A DNA stretch of 64,000 nt. Source: Enchytraeus crypticus (taxonomy: Eukaryota > Annelida > Clitellata > Enchytraeida > Enchytraeidae). The position numbers were made by a program, and so were the translations under genes. The notes under the pieces are model-generated. The model was not told the DNA's origin. It searched no databases and was given only the letters and a program-made list of their open reading frames with translations. The stretch spans positions 1,759,501-1,823,500 of the forward strand of contig CAJHZI010000424.1 in assembly GCA_905160935.1 (NCBI GenBank). Reading direction: 5' to 3'. This document shows positions 23,584 through 35,065 of the stretch, in pieces (position 1 is the first letter of the stretch; each line of letters begins with the position of its first letter).

Positions 23584-24231
23584 TGATCGAGACTCATTCA
23601 TCAATACCTGCATGCTTTGCATTGGAACTGTCTCTCAGTTTAAATTTAAATCTCAGTTTATATTTTACATTTAAAACTCCTATAGGTCTATTGCATCCAT
23701 ATCAGTAATCTGTTACAAAAAAAATCAATAGCTCTTTCTTTATAAAGTTCTAAGTCTTGTAATGTAATCAGATTTTATAACAATCAGGTTGATTAAATGA
23801 TAACTACATGTAAGGATAAAAATTGTGAACTGATTAATTAGAAATCTTTTCTGACAGTTTGACCAAGTAGTTGGCTAATAAGATATAACAGTAGGCATAT
23901 TTACCATATTTAATTAGGCAGAGATTATCCTTTTTTTTCGATCAGTGGGCATCAGATTATCCATGACTAATTAAATCTTGTAAGTACTATTATGTCTTAG
24001 TAGCCAACAACTAAGTCAGATGGTCAGAAAAGATTTCTAATATTAAGATATTTTAATTTCGAGAATAGTATAGACGAATAAGATGATCCAAATAAATCAA
24101 ATACTAATTGATTTGTTGGTATAGGCTACACACAAACAACTATAGTCAAGCAGCTAGCCTACACTGGTCCATCACGATTAAATTACCTGACATCCGTGAA
24201 GCGTAGCCTAAGTAAATCGAATCTCACGACT

Positions 24232-24682
24232 ATGTCTAGCCACTGCTTTTCCACGATCATTCTTCTTACCTTGATTCAAACCCTACTCTCAACTAACAAG
24301 CTGAGCTCTGTGACCCATGAGTTCAAAAAGAGCGACCTCTGTGCACTCAGTGACCCTGATGTGACCTTGAACTCGAGGTCACGACTGGAGTGCTCAGCAG
24401 CCTGCACGGAGAGAAAGTGCGTTGGATTCAACTGGAAAAGAGCTTCCACGTCTGGAGTAACCTGCGAGATCTTCTTGTGCCGTCCTTCTAATGCGGTGGA
24501 AGTACATGGCTGCCAGTATTTTGAGGTAAAACAGGTTTAAGTATTTTGTGTTTTGTAAGTCTTCAAGCATACACACCGGTATATTGGTTACAGTTCTCTT
24601 GTTCAGATTTAAAACAAGTTGAATTGGCACAAAGTGACATAGAAGAAACACATGCTTGTTTTTTGATACTATTTTAATAGTC

Positions 24683-24760
<78 letters not shown>

Positions 24761-24977
24761 GTAATAATAATAATAATAATAATAGGAGGACCAGCGCCAT
24801 TACTGGTGATAAGCGCGAAAAATCTTTTCTGTGGCAGCGACTGTCTATTGCTCTCCAGCGATTCAATGCAGTCTGCTTCAGTGGGTGGCACTTTGGCTAA
24901 TGCGGCTTCCCAGAGTGCAGAGGAATTATTTTAATTGCTTTTTTAAAACTTTTAATTAAATACAGTCTCTTTTATCT

Positions 24978-25015
<38 letters not shown>

Positions 25016-25508
25016 GGAATCAAGTGGGTTGTCCAGATCAGACGGCAAGCGTCCAGACGGCATGACTTTAGTGCCCTGGTGCAACGGTAAATGTGCCGTA
25101 TGGGATGTCACGGTCATTGACACTATGGCAAACTCCTACCTGAATACGACTTCAGTCACAGCCGGTGGAGCTGCAGTTCATGCCGCCTCTAGGAAGTTGG
25201 ATAAATACCGTGATCTGTCCCTAGGATATGAAGTTGTTCCGGTGGCCAGTGAAACCATGGGCCCGATGAATCCCGAAGGAGTTGACTTTATTAATGGCAT
25301 AGGCAGACTTATTGCAGAGCGAACCGGCGATGAGCGAGAGACATCTTTTCTTTGGCAAAGGCTTTCCATGACTTTGCAAAGATTTAATGCACTCTGCTTC
25401 AATAATTCTTTTAAGCCGATTGATGACCTCGAGTAACCGGGCGGCTATTCAGCACGTGTTGCTCGAATCGTTTTTATTAAACCCCAGGTTCTTTACATCG
25501 GGGTAAAA

Positions 25509-25539
<31 letters not shown>

Positions 25540-27129
25540 ATTTTTAAATGCCCTGGGCTGTAAAGGGCCCTGGGCTAAAAAATAAGATAAAAGAGACTTT
25601 ATTTAATTAAAAGATTTTTAAAAAGCGATTAAAATAATTCCTCTGCACTCTGGGAAGCCGCTTTAGCCAAAGTGCCACTGAAGCAGACTGCATTGAATCG
25701 CTGGAGAGCAATAGACAGTCGCTGCCACAGAAAGATTTTTCGCGCTTATCACCAGTAATGGCGCTGGTCCTCCTGCCTATTTCGTCAATAAAGTCTGATG
25801 CGAGAGAGTTGATGGCCCCAGGGTCTCAAAGGCAATAGGCATGAAGATATAGTTGCCAGAGATTTCGGCATACTTCAGAGTTTTCCTATTAGCCGCGGCC
25901 TCTGCTGCAGCACCAGCAGCAGCGCAAGAAAGGCCGAGATTGCTTACTGAGAAAGTGTCCGTAACAGTGACGTCCCAGCTAACACACTTCCCCTCTGCCC
26001 ATGGAATTTGAGAGACACCGTCTGGACGTTTACCATCAGTGCGGATCAATCCCAGGGGCTCTTTAATGGCTGGGATATTCGCTCGACTCAGGGCGCGCCA
26101 GATCAAGTCGTTTATGAACTGATGTCTGCTGATTCTGCCGGCACTACGCTTGCACGACAGGCCGTGAATGCCTAACGCATTGACTGAGACACCACAAATG
26201 CAGTTGTATGGCTCACATAAGGTAGTGCCCAGACGAAGATCGGCCGCGACTCTGACTGCTTCATCGTCCAGACGGAGGCCGCATGATGAGATTGGTAAAG
26301 CCTTGATCCAGTCTCCACTATGGGGGGCCGACACTGCGAGCAGCCGCGCCTTTTCTTGTGGCAAAAGCGGCTTCGCAAGGAGTTCCGTGTGCAAAGCAGT
26401 AGTGACCTTTGAGTCCCATGCCTTCATGCTATTAGCCATCATACCGATTATTAATATTATTATTAATATTATTATTAATATTATTGTTAATATTATTATT
26501 ATTATTATTATTATTTTTATTATTTTTTTAAATAGCTTTTTTATTGCCCTGGGCTGTATAAGGCCCTGGGCTAAAATATAAGATAAAAAGACTTTATTTA
26601 ATTAAAAGAAAGATGAAAAAATACATAAAATAGTTCCTCTACGCTCTGGGAAGCCGCATTCGCCAATGTGCCACGAATGCATACAGTATTAAAACGCTGG
26701 AGTGCGATAGATAGACGCTGCCATAGAAAGGCTTTTTCACGCTGGTCGCCTGTAATAGCGCTTGTTCTCCCGCCTAATTCGTTTAAGAAGTCAGACGCGG
26801 CAGAGTTGATGGGGCCCAATGTCTCAAAAGCAATTGGCAGGAAGATGTAGCTGCTAGAGACTACGGCACATTTAAGTGTCTTCCTATTGGCAGCGGCTTC
26901 AGCAGCTGAGCCAGCAGCAGCACATGAAAGGCTGAGATTGCTTGCTGAGAATAAGTCCGTCACAGTGACATCCCAGCTGATACACTTGCCTTCTGCCCAA
27001 GGAATTTGAGATACACCGTCCGGTCGTTTCCCATCCGAGCGGCTCAATCCCTAGGGCTCTTTTATGGCCGGAATATTTGCGCGAGCTAGAGCACGCCATA
27101 ACAGATCATTCATATACTGGTGTCTGCCG

Positions 27130-27175
<46 letters not shown>

Positions 27176-27576
27176 TAATAATAATAATAATAACACACAT
27201 TATAGCGAAATGATCAACTAAGTTGATATCTTTCACTTTTAATATCACATGTTACGAGTTAGCCGGTCGGCGACTCAGCACGTATTGTTTGAATCGTTTT
27301 TATCAAACTGCCAGGTTTTTTAAACCGGGGTAAAAATAATAAATAAAAATAATAATAATAATAATAATACTGACAATTAGGCCTACCATTACTATTAGAA
27401 AGTTTTAGTACAAGAATAGTAATAGTGTTATTAATTTATAAAATAATGGGTGGTGAAAATTTTTACCACTTGTATATGCGGTAAAAATGCCATTAATTAT
27501 CACCATCTTCACTTAAATTCCAGTTTAACAAGGTCCGGATACGAATAGACCTTCTCCACTTCTCTCTCTCTATCTA

Positions 27577-27622
<46 letters not shown>

Positions 27623-28406
27623 CACATTATCCTTCATTCGTTTTGTAAACTTTTGCAGTGATTTCTGGAGCATAGGCTCTCACCAACCGAAAGAGCTTTA
27701 TGACGTTGTTTTGGATCTTTGTGATTTTAGTCTTTTAAGACATAGACAGTCCACGGTTGATCTATTCTTCAGCAATCCGGCACAACATCACTATTTCGTA
27801 GTTGTTATTATTAATACTATTATCGTACATGCATAATTTTTTCTTCTTTGTTTATTCTTCACTACTTATATAATTATTTTGGAAGTTTTAAGTACTATTA
27901 TGGAGAATTTTCGACACAATAATTCAATTTTGATATCATCAACAGGCAAGGTATAGCTTCAACGAAGGGATTAGCACGATGGATTGCTCCTTTCCATTCA
28001 CTCTCAAGGGAAGTCTTTACCACAGTTGTGGCGTCCAAGATGATCCCTGCACGCTGGGTTGCTTTGTGAGCAATCGAGTTTGGAGAAACTGCTCTCAACA
28101 TTTGGGTAAAAATATTATTTTGTTTACTGAGTGCATAACTATTCATATGTACATGTATTTATAGGACACCAAATGGTAGCTATGCTACTTGTATTTTCAT
28201 AGTCACTGGAAATTTTTTCTCTGACAGCAAGATCCATTGCAAAACTTAAAAAATTCTTTAGGATTATAGAAGGTCTATTCGTATTCCGACCCTAGTTAAA
28301 CTGGGATTTAAGGGAAGATGATGATGATGATTATTGTTATTATCAGTATTATTATTACTATAGGTTCCCAAAGTTTGAAAGAATATACAAAAGATTGATT
28401 GATTAA

Positions 28407-28450
<44 letters not shown>

Positions 28451-28578
28451 ATCTAGAAATATATAGAATAAATGCTCCAAAATAAGGTAGCCCTAATTAA
28501 AACTTATTATTATTATTATTATTAATATTATTATTATCGTAATTTTTTTTTATTATTATTATTTTTATTATTTTATTA

Positions 28579-28624
<46 letters not shown>

Positions 28625-30387
28625 CATTATTACTATAAAACGCGACAGACTACAAGGCTGATATCAAGAATATAACAGTGAAAACCGGAAGCAACTCCAA
28701 GGAATCTCTCCTCTCAATCCACGGCTGGATTATCTGGATGCAGAGACTTCGTTATGAGGACGACTTCAACAGGAAGTGGGTGGAATACAGAGACGGATTT
28801 GGAGTTGCGGCAGTAGATTCCGGTTTCTGGCTGGGACTAGAGAAGATCCACTACTTGACATTTACGGAAAGCGGAAGTCCAGGATCCTGGAAGCTAAGAG
28901 TGGAGATTTTAGCTATGGAAAACAGGCAATGGTTAGAATATAGCTTGGTAAAACTTGATATCGTGTTCTCATAATAGTCTAAATATTCTAACGTAAAACG
29001 TCTAAAGTAATATGAGCAGTTAATAATAATTATAACTAAACCTAAATATACCTGTTGTATATAGCGCTATGTATATATAGCTCTATATACAACAACAACA
29101 ACAACAACAACAATTATAGTGCTACAGTCATCAATGACAACATCGAGGATTACTGAGACAAAATCAAGCCAGCGAGCAAAAAGCAGGTTTAAAAAAGGTG
29201 CGAATTCCAAAATCCAGAAATTCAGTCCAAAGTAAAGGGAGTTAAAGAAAAGGTGGTTTAGGCGCAGGTCGCTGCTCATGGACACTGGATGGAAAAGAGA
29301 GATGGAAAAGATAGGTCTTCAACTGTTTATGGAACTGCTCATAGGAAAGCAAAGGCTGATGTGATTCAAGTGAAGATTTCTGAAGATTGGATGGAAGAGA
29401 ATTCCAGATCTGAGGTGCAGCATGCTGGAAAGAACTATTAGATAGCTTAGAGCGTGAAGGTATGTTATGCTCTCTGAATGCATGTACATGCACATAGTAC
29501 ATGTACATATATACATGTACATGTACATGCACATTGCACAGTCAGCATCAGCTGAGGACTGCTTTTTAGTACAGATTGCGTGGTTGGATACGTCTAGATA
29601 CTTATTCATTAACATATTTAACAAACTTTGGACTGAATTTCTGGATTTTGGAATTTGTACCGTTTTTGGACCTTCTTTTTTTGCTCGCCGGCTTGATTTT
29701 GCCTCAATAGTGATCGATGTTGTCTTTGATGACTGTAGCACTCTAACTGTTGTTGTTATTATTATTATTATTATTATTATATCTGCGGCGAGGAAAGCGA
29801 ATATGATTTGATGGAGTAACCATGAGGCTTATTTCTATGCGACACTTAAAGGCGAACCATATTTCGTACTTATGCCTAAATTCTCGCTATTTTAAATACC
29901 CGGAGAGAAAACATTCAAAAGAAAAAGAAACGGAGCGAAAAATCTTTAAATGAATAGACTTTGTGCAGTATTGCAATTGAAAATAGACATGTTTGAAATA
30001 CAAACTTGTGTTACATTCTTCAGGTACTCAGCAGAATATGATTCGTTCTGGTTGGACTCTGAAAACAACGGCTACAGACTAAGCGTTGCCCACTACTCTG
30101 GGGATGCCGGTGATGGTTTGGATTACTCTGCAAATCCTAAATGGAAGTCAAATGGACAAAAGTTCTCTTCAACCGATAGGGAAAACGATCTATCAACAGG
30201 CATTTGTGCCGAGCTATTCAATGGTGGTTGGTGGCACAATTCCTGCCTTGCTGCCTGTTTGACCTGCAAGGAGAGTTCATTTACTGGAGAACCCTGGTTT
30301 GTGTGGCAGCCTGATCTAAACGGTGTGACGTCAACTCCTAGTCAGCTGATCGCTGCTCGTATGATGATAAAACCTGCCAGTGGCTGA
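24232..30387 (+). CDS. Secreted PAN/Apple, FN2-like, fibrinogen-domain protein
   Basis: Complete four-exon gene, 356 aa: 24232-24525, 27946-28105, 28679-28931, 30024-30387. Phases 0, 1, 2 match and the length divides by three. Residues 1-22 are a signal peptide (SSHCFSTIILLTLIQTLLS). Residues 30-98 are PAN/Apple-like (LECSAACTERKCVGFNW, CEIFLCRPS). Exon 2 carries DCSFPFTLKGSLYHSC and RVWRNC, a fibronectin-II-like pattern. Exons 3-4 are a fibrinogen-related domain: WVEYRDGFG, FWLGLEKIHYLT, YRLSVAHYSGDAGDGL, DREND calcium site, GGWWHNSCLAACLT, and ending MMIKPASG. The usual N-terminal C-D-M segment of the fibrinogen domain is missing. Such proteins are often innate-immune lectins in invertebrates. 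The start was chosen as the first ATG before a hydrophobic stretch. The exon-3 donor (gttaga) is weak but is the only one that keeps frame and domain length. Confidence 0.85.
24682..25016 (+). repeat. (GAT)n/(AAT)n arrays around a LINE 3' fragment
   Basis: GAT then AAT repeats (24682-24785), a short 3' piece of the GKRPDG-type LINE (24787-24935, reading SLWQRLSIALQRFN-like sequence), then its TTATCTTATAATAAT tail and more AAT to 25013. All of it lies in intron 1 of the fibrinogen-domain gene. Confidence 0.8.
25018..25540 (+). mobile_element. LINE 3' end with GKRPDG...WDVTV module, (AAT)n tail
   Basis: A 135-codon open frame from 25029 reads SRSDGKRPDGMTLVPW, KCAVWDVTVIDTM, YEVVPVASETMGPMN and SFLWQRLSMTLQRFNALC, then a 3' UTR (CACGTGTTGCTCGAATCG) ending GGGGTAAAAATAATAAT. 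The R-P-D with a later W-D-V-T-V looks like a PD-(D/E)XK restriction-like endonuclease core of the type used by some early-branching LINEs; that functional reading is inference. 5'-truncated. Confidence 0.7.
25545..26530 (-). mobile_element. LINE 3' fragment, GKRPDG type, with zinc-knuckle region
   Basis: The longest copy of this family. On minus, from 26442: MKAWDSKVTTALHTELLAK, APHSGDWIKALPISSCGLRL, then a Cys/His cluster (CICGVSVNALGIHGLSCKR), SRHQFINDLIWRAL, RTDGKRPDGVSQIPWAEG, VSWDVTVTDTF. A frameshift near 25790 precedes the final LWQRLSIALQRFNAVC block. The zinc cluster before the R-P-D motif is the order seen in restriction-like-endonuclease LINEs. The 5' side ends in AAT repeats (26445-26530). 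Confidence 0.7.
26545..27195 (-). mobile_element. Second minus-strand GKRPDG-type LINE copy
   Basis: An open frame from 27047 to 26598 repeats the module (SRSDGKRPDGVSQIPWAEG, CISWDVTVTDLFSASN, FLWQRLSIALQRFNTVC). Upstream sequence to 27117 (YMNDLLWRALARANIPAIKE) is separated by a stop or frameshift. It is then truncated in an AAT array (27129-27195). A partial SINE B tail lies at 27196-27250. Confidence 0.7.
27262..27370 (+). mobile_element. GKRPDG-type LINE 3' terminus with (AAT)n
   Basis: GCACGTATTGTTTGAATCG to AAACCGGGGTAAAAATAAT, the same terminus as 25440-25510, followed by AAT repeats. Confidence 0.75.
27505..27620. repeat. RTE tail fragment and (CT)n/(AC)n tract
   Basis: A minus-strand RTE 3' end (AATTCCAGTTTAACAAGG, GGATACGAATAGACC) adjoins a TCTC tract and then an AC tract. 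Confidence 0.8.
27657..27790 (-). mobile_element. SINE E, minus copy
   Basis: Plus-strand text CATAGGCTCTCACCAACCG, TTTTGGATCTTTGTG, CAGTCCACGGTTGATC, TTCTTCAGCAATCCGG is the reverse of the 44090 copy. Confidence 0.6.
28262..28645. repeat. RTE 3' tail followed by (AAT)/(TTA) arrays
   Basis: 28262-28335 is an RTE-like 3' terminus (GGTCTATTCGTATTCCGACC, TTTAAGGGAAGATGATGATG). AAT and ATT arrays follow at 28400-28450 and 28505-28645, ending about 30 bp before the exon-3 acceptor of the fibrinogen-domain gene. Confidence 0.85.
29090..29465 (-). mobile_element. L2/CR1-like LINE C-terminus with (TTG)n tail
   Basis: Minus frame SKLSNSSFQHAAPQIWNSL and LLSYEQFHKQLKTYLFHLSF, followed by a 3' UTR ending in TTG repeats (CAA on plus at 29092-29112). 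Typical end of L2/CR1 LINEs. Inside intron 3 of the fibrinogen-domain gene. Confidence 0.8.
29480..29785 (+). repeat. ACATGT-rich tract and L2-like LINE 3' end
   Basis: 29480-29535 is rich in the palindromic unit ACATGT. 29630-29785 is a plus-strand L2-like 3' end (GAATTTCTGGATTTTGGAAT, GCTCGCCGGCTTGATTTTG) with a TTG/TTA tail. Confidence 0.75.
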
Positions 30388-30462
30388 GAGAGAAGTGGAA
30401 TAGGTACACGTGATCGAATTGCTGGTGGATAAGTTCAGATCCGTAGAAAGTAAAGTAGGCGT

Positions 30463-31190
30463 GTCAGTGTACCAGTGTACCAGTGTACCAGTGTATCAGT
30501 GTATTCCAGTATTCCAGTATACCAGTGTACCAGTGTACCAGTGTACCTGTGTACCAGTGTATCACTGTACTAGTGTACCAGTGTACCAGTGAACCAGTGT
30601 ACATGTGTACCAGTGTATCACTGTACTAGTGTATCAGTGTACAAGTGTACCAGTGTACCAGTGTACCAGAGTACCTATGTACCTGTGTACCTGTGTACCA
30701 GTGTACCAGTGTATCAGTGTACCAGTGTACCAGTGTACCTTTGTACCAGTGTATCACTGTACTAGTGTACAGGGTGTACCAGTGTACCAGTGTACCAGTG
30801 TACCAGTGTACCAGTGTACCAGTGTACCAGTGTACCAGTGTATCAGTGTACTAGTGTACCAGTGTACCAGTGTATCAGTGTACTAGTGTACCAGTGTATC
30901 ACTGTACCAGTGTATCACTGTACTAGTGTATCAGTGTACAAGTGTACCAGTGTACCAGTGTACCAGTGTACCAATGTACCTGTGTACCAGTGTACCAGTG
31001 TACCAGTGTACCAGTGTACCAGTGTAACAGTATATCACTGTACCAGTTTATCACTGTACTAGTGTATCAGTTTACAAGTATACCAGTGTACCAGTGTATC
31101 AGTTTACTTGTGTACCAGTAAACCAGTATATCAGTGTACAAGTGTACCTGTGTACCTGTATTCCAGTGTACCAGTGTACGCCAGTGTACC
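30463..31190 (+). repeat. 10-bp minisatellite downstream of fibrinogen-domain gene
   Basis: About 70 units of GTGTACCAGT with variants (CTGTACTAGT, GTGTATCAGT, TGTACCTGTG). It begins 76 bp after the TGA at 30387, so it probably lies in or just past the 3' UTR. Val/Tyr/Gln/Cys-rich open frames through it are artefacts. Confidence 0.95.
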
Positions 31191-31486
31191 TAGATATACA
31201 TGTACTTTGTACAATTGATCGGTTCCAGCATATTAATTAAAAACAATAATTCCACTTGACTTCAATTAAAAATCTGATCGTTAATAACGAAATTGTATTG
31301 CTTATTTACGATATATATTTTAATTAAAATTATAAGGTGAAATTATTTTCTGCCTATTTCTTTGGAGTTGCATCTCATAGTATGATATATATTTGTAGGT
31401 ATTGGGACCTACTTCAAAATCATGCCTCTGACTATCATTTATGTAAGCCTATTAACTACTACAAATTTCTTCCAATATCAAATAAA

Positions 31487-31735
31487 TAATGTTAATTGTG
31501 GTTTGGATCACGCTATTATATGAATTTGAAAGATGGAAGAAGAAAGATATTAGGAAACTGGAGGCATTAGAAATGTGGATATGGAGAAAAATAGAGAGTA
31601 TTAGCTTGACTCAAAAGGTGATAAATGAGGAAGTCCTGGAGAGAGTTGCTACAGATAAACAGTTGCTAAATGTATTAAGAAATAGGAATTAGAATTGGGT
31701 AGGATATATTCTAAGGGAAAAGACTATTAATTAGC
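31487..31735 (+). mobile_element. LINE alpha C-terminal fragment
   Basis: KKDIRKLEALEMWIWRKIE, QKVINEEVLERVATDKQLL and VLRNRN, truncated at the 3' side. Nothing coding was recognised from 31740 to 32860; a GC-rich patch at 31925-32010 (GGGGCGAAACCCCTAAG) has no identity I can give. Confidence 0.8.
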
Positions 31736-32861
31736 GATTTTGACAGTAGTATAGCCTAATAGCGAATATTTATGGAATGTTGATGCTTTGCACGTTGTTA
31801 TACAAACATTCGTTTTTGTTGAAATTTCAGTTGCTTTGAGATGACTTAAATTAAGCCTTTGTTTCCTAGAAGCCTTGAGTGTAAATAAAATATCTACATA
31901 TAGTACACAGTCAATTTTAAGGTTCAAGGGGCGAAACCCCTAAGTGACCCTCCCACTGGGAGCTTCCCTTAACCGCCCTTGGGGCACTAGTTTTCTCCAA
32001 ACCCCCCGCCTATAAGCCCCTAATGCTCTCTGATGGATTTTGCGGTTGCTGTTGTTAATCTATTTTGTAACAGCTGGTAGCACTGAAAACTTAAAGGTGG
32101 TTGTCAATGGCAACGTAAAATGTAAATAAAACTGCAACTTGGCTTTCTAATTTAATAATTTAAATTTAATGGATTTTTCATTCTATGCGAAATTGCATAC
32201 ATATGGGAAAGTTAAATATATTATGAATATTATATAAACATATAGGCTCAAAATTACATAGTTGGCTTAAATAATATATTAATAATACTACTAACATTAG
32301 AACTTTGCTCATTGGCAGTTAAAAAAACTCTTTTTCATCTTTAAACTTTAAGTGTCTATGGATTTCCAACGAGGCTTAAAACTTTCGTCCTTTGATACTT
32401 TATGTGCGGATTCATTTCCAGATTTTGGTTTTTCTGGACTTTGAGATTTGTATTGTTTATCGTTGATCTTTTTATTTTAGATAATACTATTTAGACAACT
32501 CTGGGTGACTTTATTTGCTCTAGATATTGTCAAAAATTACAGTAAGATTGAAATTGCGTCGTTGTGTTTACTTCTGTTGTAATGAATATTTATCTTGTGC
32601 TCCTGTCTCACTCGAACTATTCTCAGTGTGATATCTTGTACAACCGCTGATTTTTTGAAGATTATGATTTAGAAATGTCCTTGTCATCTTCAGTCACGAA
32701 TCTGTGTATTAAATCTTCATATACAGAATGTTTTGATTTTGTACTAGATTTGAGTATATGATATTCATGTTAAAAGTGAAATAAAACTATTAGAGGCAAT
32801 TCTTTTACTAGGAAAATAGATATCAGGGTGTGTAGGTTGAGATGACGACAAATGGTGTCAG

Positions 32862-32943
32862 AGGGGTGGAATATGAACCAGAATGGGCTCGCATTCCCCC
32901 GCATGTCACGACCTATCCCAACCCTCCAGCCTACTTTAGGTGG
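32862..32943 (+). CDS. Candidate upstream exon of the 36.9-kb gene
   Basis: A short GC-richer open segment after the acceptor-like gtgtcag reads VEYEPEWARIPPHVTTYPN, then PPAYFRW, with a good donor AG|GTGGGT at 32940 or a weaker one (GTGGCA) at 32944. Only the second joins the 36889 exon in frame directly; with the first, another exon would be needed between. Its Tyr/Pro/Glu style matches the 36889-37317 exon. Support is compositional and positional only. Confidence 0.4.
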
Positions 32944-33179
32944 GTGGCATGCAATCTACTTACAAAATTATTGTATTTATATTTAAGGAAAAAATAAAAT
33001 CAGAACAGGGTACCAATTGTAGCTGTATCTATCTGCAATTTGAACATCATAATTGCATTTTCTCTGCAATTATATAACCTATAGTAGTTATATATCACAT
33101 TGCAACCTATTCTAAGTCTCCATATTTCAGAAATAACTTGCTATTGACTAACTAATATAGTGATAAAATAAGGGTCTGT

Positions 33180-33595
33180 CTTGTTTGGACTTATCACCAC
33201 ACTATTTTATGGATGTGAAACATGGACCATAAGGAAGGAAAATATCTAGAAATTAGAGGTATTGGCAATGTGGATATAGAGAAGAATGGAAGGGATTAGC
33301 TGGGCTCAAATGGTTACAAACAAAGAAGTTCTGGAGAGAGATGGTAGAGATAGACAGTTGATAAATACATTGAGAAACAGGAAAAACAGTTGGATAGGAC
33401 ACATTGTCAGGGGGAGAAAGCCTATTAAAAGAGGAATGGAAGGATATGGACACAGAAGCAGGCTGAGATTAGGAATGTTAGATGGTTTAGATATTCACTC
33501 ATATATGGACCTGAAGAGAAAAATGAAACACAGAGAAGAGTCGAGGCATTATATACCATGGACCTGCTAGTAGTCCGTGCACTAAGATGGAGAGA
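33180..33595 (+). mobile_element. LINE alpha 3' fragment
   Basis: QMVTNKEVLERDGRDRQLI, RKNSWIGHIVRGRKP, RLRLGMLDGLDIHSYMD and YIPWTC, then the terminus GTGCACTAAGATGGAGAG. Confidence 0.85.
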
Positions 33596-33754
33596 AAAAC
33601 TTTTTAACTTTTACTTAGTCAAAAATATCTTGTAATATTTGAACAAGCCAAAGCTGTAGCCATTTTTATATATCATTATGAATGCAAAATTGATCTGTAA
33701 GTACTTATGCAATAAATGCATAGACTAAAATTTTAATTTAGGTGTACTACATTT

Positions 33755-34070
33755 TCTAGGTGTCACCAACCATATGCCCTTTCTGGCCTTAGTTTGGATC
33801 TTAGTGCATTGTCACCTTTTATGACACATGCAGTCCATGGTTGATTTATACTTCTACAACCCAGACACAGCACAGATAGTCTAGTATAACGCAATCTCTT
33901 CTCTCTTAGTGCTCTGCTTACTGGCAGGTCCATGGTATATAACGCCTCCACTCTTCTCTGTCTTCTGCCTTCCTCTTCATTTTCACGTATGAGTGGGTCT
34001 TTAAATCATCTAACATAACTAATCTCAGCCTGCCTCGGCCTCTTTTTCCTTCCATTCTATAACGCAATAT
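33755..34070 (-). mobile_element. SINE E and LINE alpha 3' end, both minus
   Basis: 33755-33870 is SINE E (CACCAACCATATGCCC, CAGTCCATGGTTGATT). 33905-34070 is the LINE alpha terminus and C-terminal end (GGCAGGTCCATGGTATATAA on plus; KRGRGRLRLVMLDDLKTH on minus). Confidence 0.75.
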
Positions 34071-34344
34071 ATATTTATAAGTCGCAGATTGCCTACAGCG
34101 AAGTGTTTTGATTGTGTGCTGTAGACAGACGCCTGCTGAGAAGTATACATGTCCTGAAGGCAGGGCATCATATTCGGTAGTCACTTTACTTTTCTAACTT
34201 AAATTGACACAATGTTGTGGCTATGAAATAAGCATGATAGTGGATGTATAAAATTGAAATATTTGCTTGTACTCGAGATATTTCAAGTTCCTTTAGCGGG
34301 TTTTAACTCCACAGTCCTTGTAAACAATTGCTAAAACATTAATC

Positions 34345-35065
34345 ACTCACCAATATGAACAGTTAGTCACTCACTAATATGAACAGTTAGTCACTCACTA
34401 ATATGAACAGTTAGTCACTCACTAATATGAAGAGTTAGTCACTCACTAATATGAAGAGTTAGTCACTCACTAATATGAAGAGTTAGTCACTCACTAATAT
34501 GAAGAGTTAGTCACTCACTAATATGAACAGTTAGTCACTCACTAATATGAAGAGTTAGTCAGTTAGTCACTCACTAATATAAAGAGTTAGTCACTCACTA
34601 ATATGAAGAGTTAGTCACTCACTAATATGAAGAGTTAGTCACTCACTAATATGAAGAGTTAGTCACTCACTAATATGAAGAGTTAGTCACTCACTAATAT
34701 GAACAGTTAGTCACTCACTAATATGAAGAGTTAGTCACTCACTAATATGAAGAGTTAGTCACTCACTAATATGAAGAGTTAGTCACTCACTAATATGAAG
34801 AGTTAGTCACTCACTAATATGAAGAGTTAGTCACTCACTAATATGAAGAGTTAGTCACTCACTAATATGAAGAGTTAGTCACTCACTAATATGAAGAGTT
34901 AGTCACTCACTAATATGAACAGTTAGTCACTCACTAATATGAACAGTTAGTCACTCACTAATATGAACAGTTAGTCACTCACTAATATGAACAGTTAGTC
35001 ACTCACTAATATGAACAGTTAGTCACTCACTAATATGAACAGTTAGTCACTCACTAATATGAACT
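34345..35065. repeat. 24-bp satellite, about 30 units
   Basis: Unit of 24 bp built on AGTTAGTCACTCACTAATAT plus GAAG or GAAC. Units differ almost only at that G/C position, and the two variants occur in runs (GAAC at both ends, GAAG mostly in the middle). One short partial duplication lies near 34555. The unit contains an in-frame stop, so it is not coding. There are no unique spacers, so it is not CRISPR. Confidence 0.97.

Noticed and set aside
24656-24934. Poly-Met and poly-Ile frames
   Set aside because: GAT and AAT microsatellites.
25029-25436. 135-codon frame as a host gene
   Set aside because: Repeated in degenerate copies on both strands nearby with a LINE-type tail; retrotransposon fragment inside an intron.
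30410-31062. Open frames of repeated V-Y-Q-C-T-S-V-P
   Set aside because: Translation of the 10-bp minisatellite, open in several frames.
34345-35065. CRISPR-like regular array
   Set aside because: Units are directly contiguous with no unique spacers, and the host is a eukaryote.
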